DNA from: Apoda limacodes | Taxonomy: Eukaryota > Arthropoda > Insecta > Lepidoptera > Limacodidae | Direction: 5' to 3' | Length of the DNA: 64,000 nt | NCBI GenBank assembly: GCA_946406115.1 | Contig: OX291557.1 | Span: forward strand, 16,524,501 to 16,588,500 | Shown: in pieces, positions 35,312 through 45,940 of the stretch | How the letters are laid out: each line of letters starts with the position of its first letter | How positions within the stretch are numbered: the first letter of the stretch is position 1 | Notes under the pieces: model-generated | Told to the model about the DNA's origin: nothing | The model's database searches: none | What the model saw: the letters and a program-made list of their open reading frames with translations, nothing else | Translations under genes and position numbers: made by a program

Positions 35312-35473
35312 TGGTCACAAAAATGTGACTGAGACGAAGCGAACCTGTTGTCTCTTGTCTCTTTCTAACTTGTTTTAATAAACACAAACAAACAAAACAC
35401 GGAACGCTGATAGAAAGAGAAAAGTGACCACAGGTTTGCTTTGTCTCTTTCTATAGATTGGTCAATTTTGTGA
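35312..35473. mobile_element. Foldback (inverted-repeat) element
   Basis: The left arm (about 35312-35369, with gagacgaagcgaacctgttg and tctctttcta) is the imperfect reverse complement of the right arm (about 35408-35473, with tagaaagaga and caggtttgctttgtctcttt). A spacer of about 38 bases separates them. A non-autonomous DNA element is likely. Confidence 0.55.
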
Positions 35474-35919
35474 GGCCATTGCACAGTCCTTAAGACCGAT
35501 TTCAGAACTCGAAATCTATGATCAGAAAATTCCATTCTAAAGGTGTAGATAAGTCATAGAAACACCAATCAAATTTTAAAACCCAATCAAAACTAAATTG
35601 CCTAGAGTACTTAGGGTACTAACTATCTGCCACTTAAAGGAGGGCATAGTTTTAACAAGGCGTTAAATTTTACTGACAGCCGTGAAAAAAGCAACAACTC
35701 TCTTGATATGGAATCATTAAGATTTTTAATGCGTTTCTAGTACTTTTTAGTATCTAGAATATACTTTATTGCACACCAAACAATTAAAAAACAAAACAAC
35801 AGTAAAATCTTAACTATTTAGAGTAGGTACAGCTAGGGTGCCTTATCGCTGTGTAGGGTGCCATATCTGATGTTTCTTATGGCAAAAATTTGTATCAAAT
35901 ACTGCGAAATTCGCGTTAC
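35474..35919. other. Spacer
   Basis: No gene. A local duplication tagggtgcc...at occurs at 35834 and 35856. Confidence 0.4.
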
Positions 35920-36200
35920 AGACAGGGCCAGTGACATTTGCCTATCGGAAACTATTTGCGAAGTTAAGCAACAGCAAGCATCTTGGTTACTACTTGGATG
36001 GGTGACCGCCTAGTCGCACAATTCTTTGAGGTTCTCCGTGTTTCGGACGGCACGTAAAATTGTCGATTCTGGTTGTTTGTCATACCACAACAGTCGTTAA
36101 GCCAAGTCAGAGACCTTATGGTCGGCGTCAAAACTCTAACACTCAGATGGCCACTAGATCGACAACGTCCTCCAAGCCGTATAAGGACAGCGTCACGTGC
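35920..36200 (+). mobile_element. 5S rRNA-derived SINE, best copy
   Basis: Positions 35959-35972 (gcgaagttaagcaa) match box A of 5S rRNA genes and 35991-36010 (tacttggatgggtgaccgcc) match box C exactly as I remember insect 5S rRNA. The region before 35955 is diverged. After the 5S part comes ggttctccgtgtttcggacg, then cagtcgttaagccaagtcag and a body shared with the copies at 2.4, 46.8 and 63.0 kb. The 5S part drives RNA polymerase III transcription in such elements. It is not a functional 5S gene: the first third and the 3' stem are wrong. Confidence 0.75.
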
Positions 36201-37300
36201 CATAGATCAGAAGACAGGTAAAGATTCTGTGAACCGCTTCTCATTATACAAATGACTCTCAAAACCGTGAAATTAAATCAATTGTACAAAACAAATAGCT
36301 CAAAGGTTGGCCAACGTGACCCCTCACAATACCTACAAGACTAGGGTTTAACTTGCTCTTTTGCGTGCTATATCCGTTGCGGTTGTGCTCACGACAGGTT
36401 CATCATAGTGCGCTCGTGTACACTATAGTTGGCGACAGGATCTAAATCACAGATTTTTGCATAGGTACGATGCTCATGAAATACACTTCTTCTGAAGTTA
36501 TGGGAATAAAGAAACGCATAAACATACCTAGGTATAAACATGAATCCAGAAAAACTACTTTTTAGCTAGTCGTGTACAAAGAGGTACGGCATGCGTCATG
36601 ACCTTTTCATCGGATAGTCAAAAAAATATGTATCCCCGTCTTGGTGGATTGTGATAGAGGACACTAAAGAAATCAATTTGTGATCATTTATGCTGTTCAT
36701 ATATTGATTTATTTAGTGCGTGAGAGTGAGAGTTAAGAATCCAATCTATAAGTCTATTCTTAAAGACCGATACAGAATTTTACAAAGTGGCCTATTAATT
36801 TAAAATTTTATACCTATTTCACTCAATATTTAAACTTTAGTGCCAGATGATTTTGATAGCCAAACCTTAAAAAATACATCCTTAGAAACCCTTACTAGAA
36901 TCACTTATTAATTCGGTCTTTATTTCTAAGGAATTGCATTTTTATTTTACACGTGCGTCTAACATCTTAGTTCAAAAATTGTCGTCACTAAATAATAAAT
37001 TTCAATTAAAAACTTAAATCTCTAGCACAGTGCGTACATGTATAACAAAGCGCAAATCAAACTACGACCTAAGTGTGATGGACATTAACATTTAGACTTA
37101 TATCGAACACCCACATCGTAATATCGACAAGCAGCCGGATCAAAATGTAATTAAATCGTCAAAACACGAACGGCGTATGAACGGCGTACTAACGGCTTTA
37201 ATGAAATAAATTAAATGGAAGTGACTGGATTCAGAAGCGAAATCCCAAAGTCAAAAACGAAATATTCACACTAAAGAGATAATGGACATCCCTATTTACA
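36201..37300. other. Spacer
   Basis: No gene recognised. An 11-bp tandem unit (aacggcgtatg, aacggcgtact, aacggc) lies at 37169-37196. Confidence 0.4.
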
Positions 37301-37454
37301 ATGGTCGTACTTACAGTCGTACAAACTTTTTCTGACCCGGTGGTTAAAAATCAAAACAACAGTCATCATATTAAAATTGTATGATCTTACACGAAACTAA
37401 CGACCATATACTGGGTCAGAAAAGTTTGTAACACTGTACGACAAATGCGGTCAT
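37301..37454. mobile_element. Foldback element with about 38-bp arms
   Basis: The left arm (37301-37338, containing cgtacaaactttttctgacc) and right arm (37413-37454, containing gggtcagaaaagtttgta and tgtacgac) are imperfect reverse complements around a 74-base centre. No ORF. Possibly a mariner-type MITE, but no TA duplication was proved. Confidence 0.55.
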
Positions 37455-37643
37455 TTTTCGACGCAAAAATGAAATGTTGCTATACCTTGCCAGTTTTTCA
37501 GTACAGGAAGCAATACAATGTTGCAAGAGTGGGAAGTCAAATAGTGGTAATATACCCACGTTAGTCATTTACAGCATACTCTTAGTTTCTGAACTCTGCT
37601 ACAAATGATGCATATCGTTTAAAATTATTTATTTGATTTCTAC

Positions 37644-37890
37644 TTTTTTTTACCACTTACGTCACAAACAAGCTTGCGGTCCAGCTGATAGTAAGCGGTC
37701 ACTGCAGCCTATAGAAGCTTGCAACACTTTGGGGCATCACTCGCACGTTGCCGACCCTTTATGAATCTAATAAATTCTTTCTTCAAGAACCCCATACTGT
37801 AGTCCTTAGAGAAAACCTTGGCAGGGAGCTTATTCCACAACCTAAACGCTCGTGAAGTTTATCTGAAACCGCACTCTGCGTGACCTTTTA
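37644..37890 (-). pseudogene. Family J LINE, 3'-end fragment
   Basis: The plus strand shows tttaccacttacgtcacaaa, gtaagcggtcactgcagcct, gcaacactttggggcatcac, gttgccgaccctttatgaat and aaaccttggcagggagctta, the reverse complement of about 44310-44560. The region includes the 3' UTR with its oligo(A), seen here as a T-run at the left end. Confidence 0.85.
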
Positions 37891-38402
37891 GGTTCTAATT
37901 TGTAAGGATAATATAATAAATAACTAAATTCTGGATCCCGCGCTTCATTCGGTAATCGGTGGCTGAATGAGCAGTACCAACATGACAAGCTTGTTAACAT
38001 TTCCAGCAGTTCTTAGTCTTGGGCCAGTGTTATGTGGCCCAGCGGTTTTGCCAAAGCAGACTGCGGCAAAACTACTAATGAATGGTGTAAGGTTTCTAAG
38101 TAACGGTTGCTGATATGCATAACATTACGAAGTGCGCTATGAATTATTGATACGCGAATAGTTAACATTATAGAACAATTGTTGTTACACATTATTAAGT
38201 CTATGTTTAGGTGTCTACAGTTTTAAGGTTCTATAGTTTTAAAATGTGCAGACATAAACATTCATGTAATTAAATTTTCCTGCATCATACCAATACTCTG
38301 TATTAGGGTAAATAAATGTGTCTGCTGTATTTTCTGTTACTAACGTTTTACAGTCCTCCTGCTCAAACCTGACTTACTTCTTATGATTCGTGAGGAACTG
38401 AG
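37891..38402. other. Spacer
   Basis: No gene recognised. Confidence 0.4.
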
Positions 38403-38600
38403 AATGGAGGTACCTTAACCCAGAAACACTGCTATCAGAAGCAGTGATGCGACTTTGGGCTCACCCCTGTCACGCAGGATTAAAGTGGTTGGTGAAAGCA
38501 GGCGATCTACCATATTCTGTGGGTGTGTATCCAGCCGCTGGTTAACCCCTTTTGGGAATAAAACCCGTGAAGATATACGTGCATACATAAATACTTTACC
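38403..38600 (+). repeat. Dispersed repeat family C, copy 2
   Basis: ctgctatcagaagcagtgat, cacgcaggattaaagtggtt, gtgtatccagccgctggtta and aaaacccgtgaagata match family C. The overlapping 66-codon frames on both strands are incidental. Confidence 0.7.
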
Positions 38601-39136
38601 TACTGTACTAAGCATTTCATTTCATATGATGACATTTTTATTGCACACCATATAAAATATGGTAGGTGAAGGAATTTTCAACTAGTTGATCATTAATTTA
38701 AACAAATAACCCTTGTATGTAAAACTTGATAGAGGCTTTTAACACGTAGGTATAGTAGACAAGAATAAAATTGAACAATTTAATGTTAAAATATACAAAT
38801 ATATATAAAGCTTACATATCGCCGATATATATCTATATACATCCCACGTAAACTGTTTTTAATACCTGGGCGACCAGGAAAATTTTGAAAAGCTTTGAAA
38901 ATCGCGTTTTTACAAAAAATACAATTATATAGGTAAACTTAAAAAGCAAAACCCTATCTAAATAAAAAAAAAACATTCAAATCGTTAGAGCTGTTTCCGA
39001 GATATGAATATATATATATATATATGTACAATGTGTGTTTAAATTTATAAGATACATACACTAGGTATATATCAAAAGATTTATTCATAAATGTAACTAT
39101 ATATTTTTTTATAACAAAGATATAGTAAAAAGATTA
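38601..39136. other. AT-rich spacer
   Basis: No gene. A (TA)n run lies at 39009-39025. Confidence 0.45.
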
Positions 39137-39209
39137 ACCTCGAGCCAGGACTTGAACCTGCAACTCCTTAAATTCCATGTACGTGCTCTACCATTTGAGC
39201 TATCGAGGC
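39137..39209 (-). repeat. 73-nt tRNA-like unit
   Basis: The minus strand is tRNA-sized. Its ends pair over seven bases (gcctcga with tcgaggt, one G-U). It has the D arm gctc-aaatggta-gagc and a B box ggttcaagtcc with a mostly paired T stem. The anticodon arm does not pair (cgtac against ttaag), so a working tRNA is unlikely. With the related copy at 22.2 kb, it is better read as a tRNA-derived repeat or tRNA pseudogene. Confidence 0.6.
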
Positions 39210-39784
39210 ACCAAGATTTTGTGTGTTTGAAAGCTTGATGTACTAGGACTTTATAAGTCATAAGGAGTTGTATAAGAATTATACATGGGTACATATTGCA
39301 AAAAACATATGTATAATTGTACCGTCATTACATAAAACTTGGTGATTGATTAATCGAAAGAGAATAGAAAAACAGAAAAAATAAAATAATTAATTCAGAA
39401 TGATTTTAACGAACACTTATAAGTAATGATCAAAACTTCTTACATTCTATGACAATCGAAGATAATCAGTAGTTACTACATTTAGAGAGTACTTTTTCCT
39501 GTCGACTACTACACAATGGAAGATCTTTCACACTCAACAATGTAATATTAATGACAAAGATAAAAATTATCCACACTATACAACGGATACCATTTGATTA
39601 ATGTACGATAACGTAACTATTGATATGGTCGGATACACACTAATGATGGAAGATGACACCCAAGCCAAGCTTGTCAACTTTAATATCCTATTATTCTCAA
39701 TGTTCCAGCCTATATATTCAAATTAAATAAATTATCATAAAAATCATTAACACTATCATGTGATGCTACAGTAAGGATAAGTTT
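39210..39784. other. Spacer
   Basis: No gene recognised. Confidence 0.4.
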
Positions 39785-40050
39785 CCGAAAATGCTGAAAC
39801 ACGTAATTCTTAATTTCTTATCAAAAATAAAAATGCCATAGATTTAACTATACAAACAGGTAGGGATTTTAATGCCAATCTTTATTTTCTATTTTATGCC
39901 CAAAGCGGATTAATTTTGCAAAATCTTTTTTTATTGGAGCCCTACGCCATAGCAGGAACCTATGTGTTTTAATGTTATATATACTTCAAGTTTGCTTACT
40001 TAAGTGATGTAAGCTGTGCGTTGATGAATCAGTCAGTCAGTCAAAACAAG
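39785..40050 (+). repeat. Dispersed repeat family D, copy 3
   Basis: ctgaaacacgtaattcttaa, ttgcaaaatcttttttta, gtaagctgtgcgttgatgaa and tcagtcagtcagtcaaaac give the family D order with a fuller tail than copy 2. Confidence 0.6.
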
Positions 40051-40927
40051 TCTTTATATATGTGTAGATTAGTTATTTATCATCAGTAACGAATTATTTT
40101 TCAGTTTTTTTAGGTTTGGAATTTTTGCTTTATATGAGATTTTATTTATGCTTTTTATTCAAGATAATTAATAAATCCGTAATTTGATTTATCATATAAA
40201 ATTTGTGACAATATTATATAATTTGTAATTAAACATTAATCTATATTAGTTTTTTTTATATTTAGTATTATTATAATTTATTAATATCTTTTGTTTCAGA
40301 TAGCGGCAGTTGAAATCAAACATTTGGGATTTTTTAATAATATTCCAATTAAGCCCAAGCTCTAAGTTACAATTAGGGTATTATTTTAAGTAATAGACCC
40401 ATTGAGTCTTTTAGTAATTGTACATGAAAATTTAAGGAGGAAATGCGTGATACCAGAGTCGTTGTAATGATTAGACAAAGGCTTTTGACGGCACAAACCT
40501 CATTTTGTAGACAATCATTATGAGAAAATCTTTCAAATGACTAAAAACACAGCAATAAAGACATTCATAGATGTATCCTGTGCACTTGTGAACGACACTC
40601 ACGTTTGTGATGGATATCTTAGATGGAATAAAAGTACCGCTTCACTGTGAGATGCCGCTGGGGAAACCTGATTGTTATAACTGCTGAATTTCTTTAATCT
40701 ACATAATCTAAGTCGTAATGTAGTTTGCAATATCCTGATGACTAGCGAGACATTAGCAAGCAGTACCGGTGTAAAGCCCCCCTAAAATGAATCACACTTT
40801 CCAAAACATTCAGTGACGCAGAATTCGAGCGTGATTCTAATTAGTTTTCCTTTAATGAGGTCATAATAATTCCTTATTATATAAGTACAGTAATTTTAAC
40901 GAATTGTATAATGGCATGTATTTTAAG
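40051..40927. other. Spacer with a possible non-coding island
   Basis: AT-rich to about 40430. 40430-40870 is complex and less AT-rich, matches nothing else in the window and lacks a frame. It could be a regulatory sequence; unproved. Confidence 0.3.
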
Positions 40928-41105
40928 TTTTTTTCGAAATGATGTCCATAGCTACTTTCTACCATCGCACCGTTAGCCATCGGCATGGAATTCATCCTCA
41001 CACCATTTTGTACGTATCTCAATACTCTCACACAGTATGGGGTTTTTCAAAAATGACGTATTTAGATTTCTGAAGGGTAGGCAAAGAGAAAACAGTGTGC
41101 CTTTT
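40928..41105 (+). pseudogene. Family J LINE, C-terminal fragment
   Basis: ttcgaaatgatgtccatagc, ctttctaccatcgcaccgtt, cagtatggggtttttcaaaa and tttctgaagggtaggcaa match 44225-44455, with about 70 bases deleted after the catcctcacac block. Confidence 0.8.
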
Positions 41106-41130
41106 TAGTGATAACTTCCGGTGCTAAGTC

Positions 41131-41180
41131 ACTTAGCGGACGAAGTATATAAAGAACTTAGCGGACGAAGTTTACAAAGA
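41131..41180. repeat. 25-bp tandem duplication
   Basis: acttagcggacgaagt followed by atataaaga (41131-41155) is repeated as acttagcggacgaagt with ttacaaaga (41156-41180). Confidence 0.9.
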
Positions 41181-42242
41181 ACTGATGCTTCTAAATATTA
41201 AAGTAACTGACATAATTTTAAGGCTAATCCTTAATGTACATATGTTAACTTCATTTCAAGAAAAAATAATTATGTCTACACTTAACTTTCTAATACTGAA
41301 ATGGCAATCGATACTTTACAATCACAATAGTTTTGGATTCGTTAGGTCCCATAGCAATTACGATATACTCTTACAATATATCTCCTTCATCATAAACATT
41401 TTACTTACTAGACATTATTACTAGAAATAGTAATAATATTAATAGTAATTGAGCCTTCACTTATAAAAAAATTTGACGTGAAGATAGTCTAGATAGTAGA
41501 AAAGACTTTATCTAGAATTTGGATAGATATGCTATTTGCTAGGACCGTTGTCTTTCGGTCCTGCTTTATACTCCGTATACGGACGGTAAATTGTTACGGC
41601 GTGCATATTTGGTACTGGAACCCTCTTTAGCTGTACCGCTAAGCACGTGTATTAGCGCTCCAATGTTGTCATGAGCTGAATTGTAAGTTGGATAACTTGG
41701 GTGAATTGAATTTTACTGCAACTTCTGTGTTTCAATTATGTATTTGTTTATTGCATACATATAAAGATTGGCATGAAAATAAAAACATTATTTTTAATTC
41801 TTTTGCTGTCGCATGGAATTTAGTTTTTATAATTTTGTTTTTGTCTTCTACGGGATCTTTTATTTGGTTTAAAAATGTTCCTTTCTAGTAAAATAAGCCA
41901 AGGTATCGATTTATGTGAAATTCGCAACAAAAATTACCAAGAATTATTACTTATTTACTTAAATTTTACTAATAGAATTCTTGGGAATTGAGAAATCACG
42001 GAATGTTACTGAATTCAAAGAACAAAATCTTAAGGTGTTACTCAGTCAAATTTTATCCGCATTTATATATATATTCTTATTGGAGTTTACTCCTTAAGAA
42101 TCGATTTGCATATATAAGGAGCCCGGTATGAGAAAAATGTGAGGAGTAAAATCTATCGATGAATGACCTCGTTACGTTTTTGGTGCGCATCCTATGTCGC
42201 GCAACTTTCTAATTTGGTTGTGAGTGTAGGGTATAGGGACAT
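41181..42242. other. Spacer upstream of the long LINE
   Basis: No gene. Two small inverted repeats lie at 41541-41562 (aggaccg/cggtcct) and 41573-41582 (ccgtatacgg); they could mark a further element end. Confidence 0.4.
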
Positions 42243-44501
42243 GTGCATAGGGTATACTGCAAAGCGACTATACCTAGATGTTATTGGGTTTGTTTATTTC
42301 TATCAGTGTCGACATTTTTTATATATATATATATAAAATGTGTGTGGCATTATAAGTCGGCAGACTGGGATGGATTGCGAGAATTCTATGCATCGTACCC
42401 GTGGAGGCAGATCTGCTATAGCTCAGAAGATCCTGACGTCTGCGCAGCCGCAGTCACTGAGACAATCCTCGCTGGTATGGAATGTTTCATTCCTAACCTG
42501 CGAGTAGCTGCCGGCGTCAAAAAACGACCGTGGTTTAATAGGTCTTGCAGAGAAGCTAAAACTCTTAAGCAAACTGCGTATGAGGCTTGGCCCACGGCTC
42601 GTAATAATAAGGATCCGAATATTTCTGAGTTAAAACGCAAATTAAATGCTGCCTCGAGGTTCAGTAAGAAAGCAACTGCCAGAGCAAAATTCCAATTCAT
42701 CGGCAAAATAGGTGGGCGACTTGCGAGCTATCCTTCTGGGAGTCGTGCTTTCTGGTCGCTTGCTAAAGCTGCCGAGGGGAACTTCTGCCAGTCATCATTA
42801 CCACCACTGCGAAAGACCGATGGTGACTTGGCCCATAGTGCAAAAGAGAAAGCCGATCTATTGGGCAGTCTCTTTGCCTCCAACTCGAATATGAACGACG
42901 AAGGCGCTGTACCACCTACTTTATCGTGGTGCGGTAAGACCATGCCGGAAATCTCTATAACACAGCGAGAGGTCCGGCGGGCGTTGCTTTCCCTAGACGT
43001 TCATAAGTCGAGTGGGCCAGACGGCATACCAGCAGTGGTGCTTAAGCAATGTGCTCCTGAGTTATGTCCTGTACTCACGCGCCTCTTCACGCTTTCCTAC
43101 CACACTAGGCAATTTCCGTCTTCATGGAAGACTGCGAATGTGCACCCGGTGCCCAAAAAGGGCGATAGATCAGATCCATCGAATTACAGGCCTATCGCTA
43201 TAACCTCTCTCCTCTCCAAGGTGATGGAGCGTGTGATCAACACACAGCTTTTGAGATACCTAGAAAAACACGACCTGATCAGTGACCGTCATTATGGCTT
43301 TCGCCACGGTCGCTCAACTGGTGACCTTCTAGTGTATCTCACACACCGATGGGCACTAGCCATTGAGAGTCAGGGGGAGGCATTGGTATGTAGCCTAGAC
43401 ATAGCGAAGGCGTTCGATCGGGTCTGGCACCGGGGTCTTCTATCGAAGTTGCCTTCTTACGGAGTGCCCGAGGGTTTGTGCAAATGGGTGGCTAGCTTTT
43501 TGTCCGGCAGAAGCATACGAGCCGTAGTTGACGGTAGTTGCTCTGATAGCATGGACATTAATGCTGGTGTCCCGCAAGGCTCTGTGCTGTCTCCTACGCT
43601 GTTTCTACTGCACATCAATGATATGTTGGACATCAACAACATACATTGCTATGCAGATGACAGTACTGGAGACGCTTATTACACGGGCCGTGCAAGCATC
43701 CCACGTTCCGTTGTGGAGAAAAAGCGTGAAGAACTTGTGTCTCAAATCGAGATCGGTCTGTCCAAGGTCTCTGACTGGGGGCGGGAAAACTTGGTCCGAT
43801 TCAACCCTTCAAAGACACAAGTCCCACAATTCCAGAACACTCCCCTCTCCATCTCCAAGAGCATTGGGATCCTTGGCGTTGACATCTCCAGCGATGTTCA
43901 GTTCCGAGATCATTTGCTAGACAAGGTAAAGCTGGCGTCCAAAAAACTTGGTGTACTCAACAGAGCGAAGCAGTACTTCACGTCGGGGCAAAGGTTGCTA
44001 CTTTACAAGTCGCAAGTCCGGCCCCATATGGAGTACTGCTGCCATCTCTGGGCGGGTGCACCTGGATACCAGCTTGGCCCTTTTGACTCGGTTCAACGAC
44101 GGGCTGTGAGAATTGTCGACGATCCCAAACTCACTTGCGGTATCGAGCCCTTAAGTCTGAGGAGAGACTTTCCCTCCCTGTGTGTGTTCTACCGCTTGTA
44201 CAATGGATTGTGTTCTGAGGAATTGTTCGAAATGATGCCCACGGCTACTTTCTACCATCGCACCGCTCGCCATCGACAGGGAATTCATTCTCACACTTTG
44301 GAACCAAAATGGTCGCGTACAGTGCGGTTTCAGAGAAACTTCCTCCCGCGAACCCTTGGGTTGTGGAATGAGCTCCCTGCCAAGGTTTTCTCTAAGGACT
44401 ACAGTATGGGGTTCTTTAAAAAAGAAGTTATTAGATTTCTGAAAGGTCGGCAACGCGCGAGTGATGCCCCTAGTGTTGCAAGCGTCCATAGGCTACGGTG
44501 A
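42243..44501 (+). CDS. LINE reverse transcriptase (5'-truncated ORF2)
   Basis: 752 codons without a stop. The product would be an RNA-directed DNA polymerase that copies LINE RNA at a nicked chromosomal target. Visible RT blocks: SGPDGIP (about 257-263), NYRPIAI (about 314), the catalytic Asp of motif A in SLDIAKAFDRVWH (Asp 386), AGVPQGSVLSP (441 on) and YADD (470-473). Residues about 590-752 form the conserved C-terminal region that the seven short family J pieces also cover. The apurinic-type endonuclease domain that normally precedes is missing. Residues 1-32 come from flanking (TA)n-rich DNA, so the listed ATG is not native. After NPSKTQV (521-527) the sequence joins PQFQNTPL with, by my memory of the family, about 15 residues lost in frame. 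Probably not a mobile unit on its own. Confidence 0.9.
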   Translation: MHRVYCKATIPRCYWVCLFLSVSTFFIYIYIKCVWHYKSADWDGLREFYASYPWRQICYSSEDPDVCAAAVTETILAGMECFIPNLRVAAGVKKRPWFNRSCREAKTLKQTAYEAWPTARNNKDPNISELKRKLNAASRFSKKATARAKFQFIGKIGGRLASYPSGSRAFWSLAKAAEGNFCQSSLPPLRKTDGDLAHSAKEKADLLGSLFASNSNMNDEGAVPPTLSWCGKTMPEISITQREVRRALLSLDVHKSSGPDGIPAVVLKQCAPELCPVLTRLFTLSYHTRQFPSSWKTANVHPVPKKGDRSDPSNYRPIAITSLLSKVMERVINTQLLRYLEKHDLISDRHYGFRHGRSTGDLLVYLTHRWALAIESQGEALVCSLDIAKAFDRVWHRGLLSKLPSYGVPEGLCKWVASFLSGRSIRAVVDGSCSDSMDINAGVPQGSVLSPTLFLLHINDMLDINNIHCYADDSTGDAYYTGRASIPRSVVEKKREELVSQIEIGLSKVSDWGRENLVRFNPSKTQVPQFQNTPLSISKSIGILGVDISSDVQFRDHLLDKVKLASKKLGVLNRAKQYFTSGQRLLLYKSQVRPHMEYCCHLWAGAPGYQLGPFDSVQRRAVRIVDDPKLTCGIEPLSLRRDFPSLCVFYRLYNGLCSEELFEMMPTATFYHRTARHRQGIHSHTLEPKWSRTVRFQRNFLPRTLGLWNELPAKVFSKDYSMGFFKKEVIRFLKGRQRASDAPSVASVHRLR

Positions 44502-44571
44502 CCGCTTACCATCCGGCGGACCGTAGGCTTGTTTGCCACCTTAGTGGTATAAAAAAAAAAAAAAAAATCAC
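42338..44571 (+). mobile_element. Family J jockey/CR1-like LINE insertion
   Basis: Element sequence starts abruptly at about 42338, directly after (TA)n, with VWHYKSADWDG, a segment that lies after the endonuclease in complete relatives. The 3' UTR is only about 48 bases (ccgcttaccatccggcggac to ccttagtggtat), followed by an A17-type tail at 44551-44567. Long open frame and clean tail suggest a recent insertion. The flanks show no clear target-site duplication because of the A/T runs. Assignment to jockey versus CR1 needs a phylogeny. Confidence 0.85.
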
Positions 44572-45644
44572 TTTGAATTATCAGATAATGTTTACATTCT
44601 CTGTGATAGAAAATAAAGGGGCAAACAGTAAATACAAAAGTTTGCATAATACTCTTTACGCATACGTAACACCGCAGGAAACTAGATAGTTCTGAAATTA
44701 ATAAAGTAAACTTAAATTCTCATACTTACCTACTTCCTTACATTATATATAAACATTTACAAAAGTAAAAAGATACATTTAAAAAGAAAAAAATAGAGGC
44801 ACAAACACAATACTGGCAATGTTATAAATAGCCTATTATTAGATTATATCAATCATTCTTCAACACCATGGAGCACCTGTTTTTAGTTCGTGGTCAAGAA
44901 ATCTTGATCGCGTTATGTTCAACTGCCCCATTCAGAATGCGCAGCGCATCGGTCACAGGACATTCGCGGGATCGAATGAACGAACGAATGATTACTATTC
45001 AACGTATAGTCGCATTTGTAATTATAAAATGCGTCCCATACGCCAACCCTGACAGATGATTACCTACTCATTTTGTACAAGCATTCAATTTATACGACAC
45101 CTAATGTATTGTTTTTTCATGCATTTACGGAATTTTAAACACTCACTGAATATTAACTTATTGAGAATTCTGATCGCGAAAACCTTTTTATTATTTTGTT
45201 TGCTAATGTCGCACTGAATGATACTAAGAAAGCATTTTTACTTGGTTTGTCATTGTTTGGTTGTTGGTAAAAATATTAGTGCATTGAGTGAATCACTTTT
45301 AAAATTAACGAAGCTTTTATTTAGTTAAGTATCTTCTGGTAACAATTTTTTTTTTTGTACAACAAGTTTGTTTTTGTTTTGTACGTAAGTCCGTGTCACC
45401 AGTTTAGATCATTTTTCGTTTTATTTTTCAACCTATTCGTTTGTTATGTTATAATATGAATAAAATCTATTACTGTGTTTACTAACTTACTGGAATTATA
45501 AATACTTGCAAAATAGTGTTGCGTATATACTTCTCTTACCTATCTATGGCTTTTATCTTTAGTTGATCTATTGTATCTGATACAATATTTGAATGAATAG
45601 TGAAGTTTTTTTTTGTGGATCTTATTCTTATTCTTTTTTTACAA
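44572..45644. other. Spacer
   Basis: No gene. 44870-45080 is less AT-rich, with repeated gaacgaacgaatga-type motifs, and carries an unrecognised 63-codon frame. Confidence 0.4.
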
Positions 45645-45940
45645 TTTTTAGGGTTACGTACCCAAAGGGTAATTAGCGGAACCCTATCACCAAGACTTCG
45701 CTGTCCGACCGTCCCTCTGTCACCAGGCTGTATCTCATGAACCGTGATAGTGAGATGGTTGAAATTTTGACAGAAGATGTTTTTCTGTTGCCGCTACAAC
45801 AACAAATACTAAAAAACAGAATAAAATAAATATTTAAGAGGTCTCCCATACAACAAACGTGATTTTTTTGCCGTTTCTACATATAATGGTACGGAAACCT
45901 TCGTGCGCGAGTCCGACTTGCACTTGGCCGATTTTTTTAT
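45645..45940 (-). repeat. Family R repeat, copy
   Basis: Starts agggttacgtacccaaaggg, has ctgtatctcatgaaccgtga, ctgttgccgctacaacaac and cccatacaacaaacgtgatt, and ends ttcgtgcgcgagtccgactt then gcacttggccgatttttt. Nearly the same layout as 6825-7260 but shorter by about 140 bases in the 3' half. Confidence 0.75.

Noticed and set aside
35959..36010. Functional 5S rRNA gene
   Set aside because: Only the internal promoter region matches; the 5' third and closing stem do not.
35964..36203. 79-codon minus-strand ORF with protein-like look
   Set aside because: It lies antisense to the 5S-type SINE, whose higher GC content opens frames on both strands.
39137..39209. Functional tRNA gene
   Set aside because: The anticodon stem does not pair and a related degenerate copy exists at 22.2 kb.
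42416..43920. Several 60-130 codon frames overlapping the long RT frame
   Set aside because: They are shadows in other frames of the LINE reverse transcriptase.
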